A DNA stretch of 64,000 nt from Cylindrodendrum hubeiense. Lineage: Eukaryota; Ascomycota; Sordariomycetes; Hypocreales; Nectriaceae. Positions within the stretch are counted from its first letter, which is position 1, and each line of letters opens with the position of its first letter. The notes under the pieces were generated by a model, which made no database searches, was not told where the DNA came from, and worked only from the letters and a program-made list of their open reading frames with translations. The translations under genes were made by a program, and so were the position numbers. The stretch is from NCBI GenBank assembly GCA_014621425.1, contig JAANBB010000102.1, positions 42,390 to 106,389 on the forward strand, written 5' to 3'. Below, piece after piece: positions 25,011 to 35,327 of the stretch.

Positions 25011-25939
25011 GATGGGCGACAGTTGGAGGCGGGATGATGCGGGCGAGGAGGATGGAAGGGTGAAGGCGGTGGTGGTTTATGTTGGGAGGAGGCGGTATGA
25101 GAGCCGACGTGGACGAAGCTCGAGTGGCGGGGTTGGTTGGATGGGAAGTGGATGGGCCGTGGGAGCGGGAGGGGGGTCATCAACGGGTGGAGACTTTTGC
25201 CTTTGGCGACTCGACTATTAACTAGTTGCTCGTCTAATATACTAATCCCGTCTCTCATCTCCCCAGTAGAGACCTCCTGATATTGTTGTTTTTGCTTGGA
25301 CGGAGCAGCAAGGTCCCTGTCCTCTCTTGTCAGGCAATTAAATCGAACCGAGTCCGTGTCTGTAACGAGTGTTTGACCAGCCCGCGATTCATGTGATTGG
25401 GCCGTTGATGCATTACATTTGAATCATGCAGAGTCCCGCGGCCGTTGTCGACCAGCTTTCTTCATGCGTGAATACGCCCATTTTGTCCTCCCTGTTCCGT
25501 AACCCCAGCCAACCCCAGCAGCTCAAGCCATCCAGCTCCTAGTCCGACGACAAAAACGGTGGAGATAATTACATCCATTTCGCTATTCATTCGCAGGGGC
25601 TGGCGGGATGGACAGGGTTGATCAGCAGCTTGGTGCGCTCGCCTACCCTATACCATGGGATGCCACCCTGATCTTCTCTCTTACATTCACATGTCGATAA
25701 CCGCAACACAGCGTGTCTATCATTCTCCTGTTTGGGATATGGCGCCGTTTCTTGTGTTCCCATGCCCATACAAACGCATACATGTCTTGCGTCTAACTGT
25801 ATCTTACATGTTCTAGATGTACATAGCGATACAACTTTCCTGGCACACCGTACCTAGTATCACAAGTATCACAGATCCCACATCCACGTCATGGCAAACG
25901 GCCACACTGCAACCCCTTCTAGGCTGCTGTCATCTCGAT
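25011..25939. other. Promoter of GDI and 3' side of MRPL4 gene
   Basis: 929 bp upstream of the GDI start and downstream of the MRPL4 stop; both genes are on the minus strand. The first ~200 bp are purine-rich on the plus strand (CT-rich on the coding strand), as in fungal promoters. No further gene is supported. Confidence 0.6.
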
Positions 25940-26830
25940 TTATCGGGTTGCCTCCTTGTCTGTCTTGGGAACCTCCACTTCCGGCACAGCAGCGTCAACG
26001 GGGGAAGCACTTTTGACCTCTCCCTTGACCTCAGCGGCGACCTCGGTGGCAGCCTCACCATCCGCCTTTGCCCAATCCGCGCCTTCATACTCGTCCTCGT
26101 ACGCAGAAGGTTTGTAGATCTGTCCCTCGCCTCCCTCTAGGTCGATCTCTGGGTCAGACATGGCAACATGGATGGCGTCCTGCCAAGTGTACATCCTCTC
26201 CGTCAGGGCGTGCTTAATAGCTCGCTGGGTTTTCATGACCTGTGAGGCATTCAGGTTAGCACTCCATTCCATAAAACTGTGAAGACCAAGAAGTAGAATT
26301 CGTACCTGCTCGTCTCGCGCATCAATTTCCCGCTCGCCGAATCCTAACTTAGATCGAGCAAGCTCCGTCCGCGACGTCGAGAGCATGTTCCTCTCGCGGC
26401 AGCATACCCACCACAGCGAGTGCAGATCCTCCCAGGACTTCTTTCGCAGCTCCTCCACGGTCCAGGCCCGACCGTGCTCCTCCGTCTCCTTGGGTGTTGC
26501 CAGGAGCTTGCCCGGCGCCGGAAAGAAGCCCCAGAGGCCGTGGCCCTTGTCCACCGACACCTCGGGCTTGAAGGCGCGTGGCTTCGGCAGCGGCACGTCC
26601 GACATGGACAGGTGCTCGCGGGGTCCGGATCCATACAGACTACTGACTCCGCGGTTCTTATTGTTGTCTTTGGTCTTGCGCTTGCATTGTGGTGCGGTCG
26701 TGGAGAAGTGTGAAGCGATTCGGGGCGTGGTGGCGGCGACCTGGGGGATCAGAGAGGGCCTCGCAGGAGAGCATGCCTTGATTAGACGGGCGGCAGAAGG
26801 CCGCAGCGCATTGGGTCCTGCCATTGACAT
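25940..26830 (-). CDS. MRPL4: Mitochondrial large-subunit ribosomal protein L4 (uL29m)
   Basis: Component of the mitochondrial 54S subunit (MRP-L47 family). Two exons, 26830-26306 and 26239-25940, with a 66-nt intron; 274 aa. The N-terminal ~45 residues are Arg/Ser/Ala-rich and lack acidic residues, as in a mitochondrial presequence (…ATTPRIASHFSTTAPQCKR). The family core is GRAWTVEELRKKSWEDLHSL (residues ~120-139), then WWVCCRERNMLSTSRTEL and, after the intron, VMKTQRAIKHALTER. The C-terminal tail is acidic and variable. The intron is a multiple of three without stops, so the unspliced frame also reads through; splicing is favoured because donor, branch (GCTAACC) and acceptor are all good and the retained peptide breaks a conserved helix. 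Confidence 0.93.
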   Translation of the reverse strand: MSMAGPNALRPSAARLIKACSPARPSLIPQVAATTPRIASHFSTTAPQCKRKTKDNNKNRGVSSLYGSGPREHLSMSDVPLPKPRAFKPEVSVDKGHGLWGFFPAPGKLLATPKETEEHGRAWTVEELRKKSWEDLHSLWWVCCRERNMLSTSRTELARSKLGFGEREIDARDEQVRILLLGLHSFMEWSANLNASQVMKTQRAIKHALTERMYTWQDAIHVAMSDPEIDLEGGEGQIYKPSAYEDEYEGADWAKADGEAATEVAAEVKGEVKSASPVDAAVPEVEVPKTDKEATR

Positions 26831-29051
26831 AGAATTGCTCGTCGTCGAGTTTGGTCAATTCGATATGGCATCACCAACCAGTTACCAAAAATTCGGTAGC
26901 TCCTCAATAGCTGAGTCATCAGTGTCGTGTGTCACGTGATGTTCTCACGGCCAAAAACAGGCAGCCAATCCAGTGCCCGGGGCCCCAGCCCACCGAGACG
27001 CTCACCGAGCTACCGTGTATGGATCCCAGACGGACCACATCTCCATCTCGTCCTCATGGCGAGTGGAACCCGGATCTTGGAGGTCTCGATGGAGGCGCAC
27101 TTGCAGCACGGATGGCAGCTGGTACAAAGTACATAGGGGCGGCTGATGCGGGGACATACTCCATCCAGATGGCCCATCCCCATCCCCATTGCCAAACGTC
27201 TAGAAAGAAAAAAATCAGGGTCCTTCTCCAGTGCCTGACTAGAAGCACAGAGCGGACCCATCGCTCGGGAAGAACCCAGAAAAAAAAGAGGTTTCTACTC
27301 CATCCCATTCTCCACGTTTCATGGCGAACCGCACTGCGAGCGGGTGGATGCCATCGTCGCAAAGTCGCAGGACATTGACGGGTTCGTAGTTTGCGACAAA
27401 CTACTTACCACCACCCTATACTCATGTGCGAAACGATGCGACCGAAATCAGTTACGATCATTGGGACCACGCCAAACACCATACCTCGGTATTTTCGGTA
27501 TTTTCGGGCCAGGCCAAACCCCGCTCACGGTACTTCTCGCGAATCTCCCTCAATTCTAGATAATGCTAACGACTCATTTTCACGAAATGAGCCATACGCC
27601 GCACACGCCAGCCTCCCGGGCAGACCGACCGACAATTGTCGGGTTTATCACTGCAACCTGCTAGCTGCACCCTCACTCACCCATCCCGTTTCATTTGGTC
27701 GCATTACACGTGTACATGCGTCAACATGTTTCCACGATCCCAAGAGGCTCTCAAGGATCATGGGGATCAACTTCGGGCTTACTTTCTACCTCACATCAGG
27801 TATAACCCTGGCGCCGAGAGCCTACATAGATGATACCTAGGCGCGCTCGTATCCCAGCTAGCATTCGTAAATGCCCGGGTAGGTGTGCGGAGAACAATCG
27901 GCGCAGGACACCCATCCATGCATCCCTATTGCCTCCGGCCAAGGGTTCCTCTACCAGGGCGATGTCACCCACTGCGTCTCGGCGGCGTGGGGGCGCACAC
28001 CTCCTTGTTAACGGTATCCCTCAGGCAATGATGGACCATGCAGGTCCGAATAGTTCGGGGTGATAGCATCCATGTCCATCAAATAGCGCGCATCTCGGCA
28101 CGCAACCAGGGTGCTGTTTCCCATACTGCAATTTTCGAGAGACACTTGACGAATGTCGGTCACAATTTCACCGGTTTTCTTTCGCTGGATGGACGCCCGG
28201 CATCGCATTGCTGCAACGACTCGGTACCAAGGGCCTCGATCGCGCATAACAGGCATGAACGCATGTAGGGAGAGGGGGGGAGGTTGTGACTAACCTGGTA
28301 CGTGGTCTTGCCGCGAGACATATCTGCCACATCCAGTCAAGTGAGACGGGAGCATCTTAGACCAGAGAAGGGAGAGAGATCTCGCCCAACAGGCAAAAAG
28401 CAAAGCACGCCAGCAGCGGTCGACCGAGACATACCGGGCCGCCAGGAATGGCACTTCGTAACGGACGAAAGGAGATATTTCTCTTCCCTCGCAGGTGCCT
28501 CGACAACATCATCCCGTTGACCTCGAAGAGCAAGTCCGCAACGTGCGGGAGATCATGGCAAGAAGGAGACTTCTCGTTATGTAATCGGAACAGTCAAGCC
28601 GTGTCGCCAAGACTAGAATGGCGGCTCAAGAGAACGGCCTAGAACCGCATGGTAATTACTTTTGTTTACCATGTATCGAAAAACAAATAACTGAAACTTT
28701 GTCTTCTTTGATATCGTGGCTGACGGAGACGTCATTGATGACAACAATAACTGAAACATGCTCACAACCTACTTCTGCTTTGAGCTCTCAGCTTCCATCC
28801 ACTCAGTTCTTGGAAGACTTTGATTGGTAGAGATGTCGTATTCACATTCACCGACAAGAAGGCGTCGTTTGGCACCCAATGACAAACTTCTGGCGTTGCT
28901 CTGATGCTTCTGCTTCTGGCCTCATGCAGCCTTTTTGACTTAGACAAACTTCTGGCACCAGTAAGCCATCGTACGACATCAGTATGTTGACAGCTCTCTT
29001 GTGTCGTTTGCCGAACGTTACCTTCAGTTCTTTTGTATGTCTCTAAACGTG
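26831..29051. other. Intergenic interval, about 2.2 kb
   Basis: Upstream of MRPL4 and of the next plus-strand gene. Only short overlapping frames are seen, with none showing domain features. This stretch is the boundary between the housekeeping block and the accessory block. Confidence 0.55.
28881..28956. repeat. Direct repeat GACAAACTTCTGGC in upstream region
   Basis: The 14-mer GACAAACTTCTGGC occurs at 28881-28894 and again at 28943-28956, 62 bp apart and 212-287 bp before the next ATG. It could be a paired binding site for a regulator of that gene, or a small duplication. Confidence 0.6.
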
Positions 29052-29058
29052 TATAAAG
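29052..29058 (+). promoter_or_regulatory. TATA box of the 29.2-kb gene
   Basis: TATAAAG at 29052-29058, 110 bp before the ATG, followed by an A/C/T-rich leader with CAACCTTCTCAACCTTCAAC directly before the ATG at 29168. This layout is typical of strongly or inducibly expressed fungal genes. Confidence 0.6.
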
Positions 29059-29167
29059 GGCCCGTTTTGCTCAATACAAGCCCGAGATATCTTCAACCTC
29101 AACACTACAATTCAATCCCCTTTCAGTCATCTTTCAACAAACCTTCTCAACCTTCTCAACCTTCAAC

Positions 29168-30775
29168 ATGTCTTCTTCTGATGTCCAGCAGGCCGATGCC
29201 GATCTTTGGCTGGCTTACGGCGTCCAGCTCAAGAATGCCGTCTCTCAGTCTGGCAGCATCGGTCCCAACAACCGCTTCTACATTGCGCCTCTTTCAGCTG
29301 CAGGCATTGCCGCCGGCAAGAAGATCAACGTTGCCATCCAGAACAATGGTGTCTTTACCGCTGGTGACACGCTTCTGGATCTTGACCAACCAGTCTTCCT
29401 ACCAAGCCGCCAAAGCTATTTTCAACGCATGGTCTCGTAAGTCACTGTTTTGGAACTTGGAATAAGATGCTAATGACGGAAATAGCTATGCCAACTCTGT
29501 TGACCTCGTAAGTCTCCCTCTCACAGAAGTCGCACATGATCTAACTCACGCCATCAGCATGCGGATAACAATACAGGCGCACAGGTTCGATACAATGATG
29601 CGCAAGCAAAGGCAACGTCTGCTCAGACGTTCTTCACCAACACAAAGATTGCGGCGAGTGGGGCTTACAAAGCAGAAGTGGCCGCCGGACTGACGACTCT
29701 CCCATTCTTTGTTTGGGTTGTTCAAAACTATCCACAGCTTGCAGCGGCTCAGAATGCCAACTCTGCTGCCTCGGCTGTCTTGGCTGCGGCTTCAGCAGCT
29801 ATGGACGGCCCAATGGCTTCCATTGTAGGCCAATATCAGAGCAACCTCACCTTGGCCAATAGCTTGGGACTAGTTCAAGGGTGAGTATCTCAATGACTAA
29901 ACGTGCTATGGTCAGTTCTAACGTTAATAGCTTCAACATGGAATGTTCCACTGCATCGGCTGATCAGATCAATGCCGGCCAAGCTGGAACGGCTAACGCG
30001 CCCATCTACAACCCCACGTATCAAATTGATGCCCAGTATGCCCAGCTGGTCGACAGTTGGATCTCTACGTTTCCTCAGAACAAGAAGAGCCCGAAAACAT
30101 TCACGTTCAAGGCGAGTGACGCCTCGAAGTCGTCTTGGTCAGATCTGGGCTACTCCAACAGTAGTGTCCAGGTCACCGGGTCGTACTGCATCTTCTTCAG
30201 CGCAACGTTCACCGAAAACAACACGGTTGTAATCAAAAACCTCTCCGCAGAGGAGTTGGGTTCAGACCTGGAGGTCACTATCACCGCTACCGACCTTGGC
30301 TCGTTCCAAATCACTCCCGGAGCCAAATGGTACGTCGATCGCACCGAGATACGGGAGAAGAAAACAGCTGATTTGAGTTAGGAACCCTTCACAGCTTGCC
30401 GGTATGCCCATCGTAGCCAACGCCGACCCCAACCTTTCCAAGCCTATGGCATTTGTCAACCAAGCCGTCCTCGCGTATGGTGTCGGTATGCAAGTGAACC
30501 TCTCGTCCAGCGCCTCCAGCACGATCAACAGCTACCTCCAGAAAGCGCAATCAACTGGCGGTAGTGCATCTATTTTTGGCTTCAACATTGGCCTCGGAGG
30601 TTCGGCCAGCTCGTCGCAGACTTCAACCACGACTTTCGATCAGGTGAAGAAGGCCAGCTCCGGCACTTCTCTCGTCATCCCCCCGGCAGACAATGCTTAT
30701 CCCACACTGTTGGCTGCCTTTGGCCAAGCGATCCCGCTTCCAGGAACAGAATCTGTCACATCTATCAGCCGTTGA
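29168..30775 (+). CDS. Protein of unknown family, paralogue A
   Basis: I do not recognise this family. Five exons, 29168-29436, 29486-29507 (22 nt), 29558-29880, 29931-30329 and 30382-30775, give 468 aa. No signal peptide. Residues 1-90 form a conserved module (LWLAYGVQLKNAV, then FYIAPLSAAG and GDTLLDLDQPVFLPSRQSYF). The middle is helical and Ala-rich with a weakly amphipathic run (NSAASAVLAAASAAMDGPMA). Next comes a likely beta-sandwich-like portion with SYCIFFSATFTENNTVVI and LEVTITATDLGSFQITPGAKW. The C-terminal part is Ser/Gly-rich (GGSASIFGFNIGLGGSAS). The paralogue 1.2 kb downstream shares order, motifs and intron phases. TATA box and clean leader suggest real, probably inducible expression. 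Function unknown; cytosolic location is an inference. Confidence 0.82.
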
Positions 30776-30847
30776 GACCGCTATTGAGACGTATTTGCTT
30801 TTTCCTGCTTTTCATACAGAACTCAAATGCTCGCTGATACCGGTCTT

Positions 30848-30928
30848 CTAGGATCCGGTCTCAAAGACCCGGATCCCTAGCAATCCGGTCTCAATAACCC
30901 GGATCCCTTGGATCCGGTCTGAAGACCG
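30848..30928. repeat. Cluster of nested GC-rich palindromes
   Basis: Three imperfect hairpins built from the unit GGATCCGGTCT and its complement AGACCCGGATCC: 30848-30861 pairs with 30865-30880, then two more half-units lie in alternating orientation up to 30928. It begins 73 bp after the stop of the preceding gene, in otherwise AT-rich DNA. It may be a terminator-like RNA structure or the debris of a palindromic mobile element. Confidence 0.75.
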
Positions 30929-32023
30929 TCACTTTCTCTGTCTCAAGGACCTCATCGCAGCCCCTAGGATAACAAGGGCATCTTTGTATATAGGAGTTGC
31001 TACGAGCCCTCTGCTAGATAGAAATCAAGAGCTTCCAATTCACATGTCAAATGCACCCTTCCTATCAGATGCAACAGCATCGAACTAGATGCTTATTGGG
31101 CAAGACACTCCCTAGGGTCCAACTCTACGTGGCGTGAAGGAAGCAAATGTTGAGTAGGATTTATCAGGACCAGTATTTCAGAGTGCTGATTGGAAACTTG
31201 GTCGAAATCCTTCACTTCTCCATAGCTATTTACTCACCCTTAGTCACTCTTTTATCTGTAGTCAGACACTCACCTAGTCATTCATTTATCAGTCTGCTAC
31301 CTATATCTCGCCTTAAATGAGTCTTGTAATCATCCTGTGATCTCTTACTAAATACGTAATTAGTACTCTTGTTTCTCTTACTGCCTTACAAGATTATCTT
31401 TGAACTGTTATAAACAATGGTGTCTCTACCTTTCGAATATTATGACCCAATGGTCACACAATGACCAGTTTACTAGCCTTGATGTGTTAGGAATTAAGAG
31501 TGGAAATTGTGTGTTAAGGTATTGGGCATAATTCCTTTAGTATAGAAAAAGAGAACTGTATTGCATTTTCCTGATCTACTTCTTGGAGGTATGACTAGGA
31601 CCTTCTTTAAAAAAAGACTAGCTTACAATTTGGCCGTATTATTAGATAACGCTGCTAGAAAAGCTTGTGATTCATACTTAGTTATATGGCTCTTTCTCCT
31701 CTTCTATAGAGAATCGTTCTTCTTCTAAGCCCTTACAACTCTCCATATCCTCTTTGGCATGCAAAACAGGTAAACTTTATTGGGGCGCATACCTCTCTCA
31801 GATCATGTCTCTCTTTAGTTACTCTATATAAATTTACGGTTCTAGTGGCTTCTAAAGCGGGGTTGCCGTAATTACTGATCATTCCACCCAACCTGGACAT
31901 CAAACCCTTAGTAATGTTTAAAAAGATTAGATAGGACGAACATTCCCAGTGAACTGGTTATGTTATTCACGGTATTTACGCATTGCAATTGCTGTCTTCA
32001 CGTGTTTTTTGCTCATCAAAATT
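30929..32023. other. Interval between the two paralogues
   Basis: About 1.1 kb of AT-leaning sequence with no coding frame and no recognisable repeat. The TATAAAT near 31.83 kb may belong to the promoter of paralogue B. Confidence 0.55.
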
Positions 32024-33700
32024 ATGTCTGCACTGAACCCATCATCTGTCAAACAGGTCGTCATGTCGACCGCAAAGCTTGGTGTCAACGCAGCGAATGC
32101 AGAGCTTTGGCATGCATATTTACGCGCCATATCCGATTACTTTCCCTTTTCAGAGCTACCAGATGGCTACCGTATCTACACGGCACCTCTGACCAGTTTT
32201 GGAGTCACAATTGGCAGGGCAGTTGACCAGGCTATTGTCAATAATGACCTTTTCCGCCTCGGCGATCTCCTGTTACCCCCGGATAGCCCAATTTTTCTTC
32301 CCCGACTTAGCTATTCTCAGCGTCTCCGCAGGTACCTTCAATTTGCGACAACAGTAATAACATCACATATCCATACGTTTCTGGTCTCTACTGACGACAG
32401 AAAAGCCACCAGGCCGACAAAATGCAGACACCCTGGCTAGGCTCGAGAAGACAAAGGAGCAGCTCACTGAAGCCACGAATGATTTCATCAAGTGTCGTCA
32501 TCAAGCTTACGGAACGTATCTCGCGGATCCAGCGTATATAAAACCTCTAACTGGAGCTTCTACCACTGCTGAGTCTCAAGCTGTATTCAATAGTTGGGCC
32601 AAGACGTTCTATCCAGCATACCAGCTAGCATCACTCCGCAAGGACGCAACATCGCAAGAGGCTTATGAAGCGCATTTGGAATATTATGGCCCTCAGACTG
32701 CTTCACTGTGGAATGACAGAGTGCAGTTGGATCAAGCTTTTGTAGCTAACTCCTTAAACAAGCCGTACGTAATCATTCATCCAAGACTTTTTGTTTTACT
32801 GGGGGATGCTGACCAGGCCAAGGTACAACATGCCTACTTCTACAGCTCAAGTAACCCGCGACGCAATCGTTGGATCAGGGCCGCCACCGGCTCCACTGGA
32901 TATCACGTATCAACCTAGGTACAACATCGACGACAAATTCTCCGAGGAGGCTTTAAGTTGGGTTCTAAACGCCAAGAACGGCAATAACAAACCGTTGGAA
33001 ATTACCGTTAAATCCAGCTCCACCTCCAACGCCAAACCTGCTGATTGGAATGATCTGGGATTCTCTCAAGTCTCACTTGAGAATCATCACGAGGTTCTCG
33101 CCCGTGTGCCTCTTTTCACGGCTCACACACACGAGGTTTCAACATCAACACACCAGCCCAACTTACAAGTTGGGTTAGAGGGCAAGAGAACATCGGCAGA
33201 GGTCACGATCCGGGCATCAGATGCCGCCGTATTCACTCTTGGTCCTGATCAATCATGGTAGGTGCCATCCGAACACACTGCCAATATGATTGTTGGCTTA
33301 CGTGTACAGGGACATCCCAGACATAACCACCAGGTATCCTAGATTACGAGCCGAAGCACCAGACGATCTCTTCCAACCCCTTGTTCTAGTCACGCATGTG
33401 CTTCTAGGCTACCAGGTCTCGATCACTATGAGATTAGACGAACAAACCTTTGAGAGAATTGATGAAGGAATAAACAAGTGCCAGGACCACGGAGGGACAG
33501 CCAGTTTGTTCGGACTATCCGTAGGACCACGATCCACCGACTCAATGGTCGGCTTCGATCAGATCGAACGGGATCCCTCCATTCATACGATAAAAATACC
33601 TCCCAGGGACAACTCACAGCTCACGATAATTGGATTAATGGGAATGGAACTTTCTGCACCGAAACCAGCTAAAACACCTACTGATCCCGCTACGCTATAA
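32024..33700 (+). CDS. Protein of unknown family, paralogue B
   Basis: Diverged tandem paralogue of the 29.2-kb gene. Proposed exons 32024-32331, 32355-32376 (22 nt), 32406-32764, 32817-33257 and 33310-33700, about 506 aa, all in phase. Shared landmarks: ELWHAYLRAI, YRIYTAPLTSFG, FRLGDLLLPPDSPIFLPRLS, YNMPTSTAQV, and GLGF-like GGTASLFGLSVG near the end. The introns after SYSQRLRR and after DQSW match A in position and phase. The micro-exon is inferred: it restores frame and equals A's in length, but its donor GTTTCT is weak and the next acceptor (32405) is ambiguous with 32400. No stops interrupt the frame, so the copy still looks usable. The N-terminal ATG could be earlier (31949 frame), but motif alignment favours 32024. 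Confidence 0.7.
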
Positions 33701-34055
33701 GCATAGTTAGCATTCCTGTATATGGACTTTAAAGCCATCGTCGTTAATTATGTCACATTTTTCACGTTGTGCTCAGTCTGGTTTGCGATTCTGAGATCTA
33801 TATGAAGTGCTGAAATCTGAGCATCTGGCGTTTTCGGCGTCTGGACGGATAATATCCCTGGAGTAAGGAATAGTTAAATCGGCATTTCTGGGTATAGGCT
33901 AGTGTCTTGTCCTCGAAGACGAGTTTCAGAACAAGCTTAGAACTACGTTCCATGATGTGAGGACGATGAACATTAGCGACTACGGGAACGGCACCATTTA
34001 GCAGTTCGTCGAGCATTCACTCTTCGAGTTAGAGGGTGACTTGGGATTTAACCCG
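33701..34055. other. Spacer before membrane-protein remnant
   Basis: 355 bp with no supported gene. Part may be further decayed 5' sequence of the following pseudogene. Confidence 0.5.
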
Positions 34056-35227
34056 TAACAACCTCCTCCAAACACGAACCTCGACAAGATGCTGAATTTC
34101 GATAGTGTGTGGGCTAGACCCAAACTCAAAGCAATGGCTGCGCAGGTCTTGGCTTCGGGAGAGCCCGTCAAGTTTGGTTCACCCTGCGGCAGCTCGTGCG
34201 TCTACAACATTTCGCTCGAAGGGCCTAGTTTCCACTGCGAGGAACCTGAGGAGAAACCTTGAGAATGCCACCCTATATATGAAGCCAAGGATATGGTTAA
34301 GCCGGGTGCGAATGGCCAGAAATATGGCCTAGGAAACAACGCCTTCCAGATAACGTGTGATCCAAAGCCAAGGCCTGATGGCTGTGATCTCAAGTCACGC
34401 CGCAGTCTTGTGTGTCGCATGAAATCGTCAACCTACGCCCTCGAAATCGAACACTCGCCCGACGCCTCACGGCCCATCAAAGCCAAGGTTGATAACCACA
34501 GGGATGTGTGGACCGACCAGGCTTGGATTCAGTCTCAGTTTTACTATTAATTTTACAACAACACTGGGGCATTTCCAGAACCAGTCCGACAGGATGAACT
34601 GCACACTAATTTTACAAAATCCCAAGCATTTGCAATGAGACAGGCAGCAATAAATGTCCTCCAAGACCATGTACGGCTGAGTAAGTCAAGCGGCTGTCTT
34701 AGGTACGCTCGAAATACTTATCATCTCCAGTAACCGATGCTGGCGCCTTGTCGTTCCAGGGAAACGCTTCACAGGTCTTGGGCAGCCCATATATCGGCCT
34801 CAACGATAGGTACAACGCCCAGTTCAACATCTCCGCCAAGAACATAGAGCGCTTCCTCCAAGATGTCGTGATTTCGACGCTCTCCCTTAGCCCGTCAACA
34901 CACAATGGGAACATAGAGGCGCTTGTTGGAACCGAGGTGTACGTCTTCAGCGAAAAGTTGCAGTTCTACCTACCTTATGGGTTGTGTCTCTCCGTAGCAC
35001 TTCTTATCAATATTTACGGCGGCTGGGGTTGGTACTGGAATGGGTCGTCTGCAGGGAATAGCTTCCTCTAGTTCGCTACAACGACGGGTTCAAGCAAGAG
35101 CTTGAATGATCTCGTGGCGCAGTGCCTGGGAGAAGATGAGGAGGTGCCAGACAAGCTGAAGGAACTCGAGCTGCAGTTTGTGGATGGCAGATTCCGCGCC
35201 AAGGGCGAAGGAGCAAACCCCCAATAA
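34056..35227 (+). pseudogene. Remnant of a fungal membrane-protein gene of unknown function
   Basis: One frame can be followed from about 34059 to the TAA at 35225-35227, across a 50-bp intron (34681-34730), but it is broken by in-frame stops: TAA 34056-34058, TGA 34260-34262, TAA 34548-34550 and TAG 35069-35071. Between stops the sequence looks protein-like: FGSPCGSSCVYNISLEGPSF (paired cysteines as in extracellular domains of large fungal transmembrane proteins), then MVKPGANGQKYGLGNNAFQI, FYNNTGAFP and a hydrophobic segment YLPYGLCLSVALLINIYGG (TM). Each stop is one C-to-T step from Gln or Arg codons. N-terminal half is missing or unrecognisable. Not a working gene as it stands. Confidence 0.7.
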
Positions 35228-35327
35228 GGAGGATATGAAGGGACTGATAGCAACCTTCTCATACCTTGTTGATAATTCTATTAAGTCTATATTAACTAAA
35301 GTATCAATACCGCTGAGATCTGTCAAT

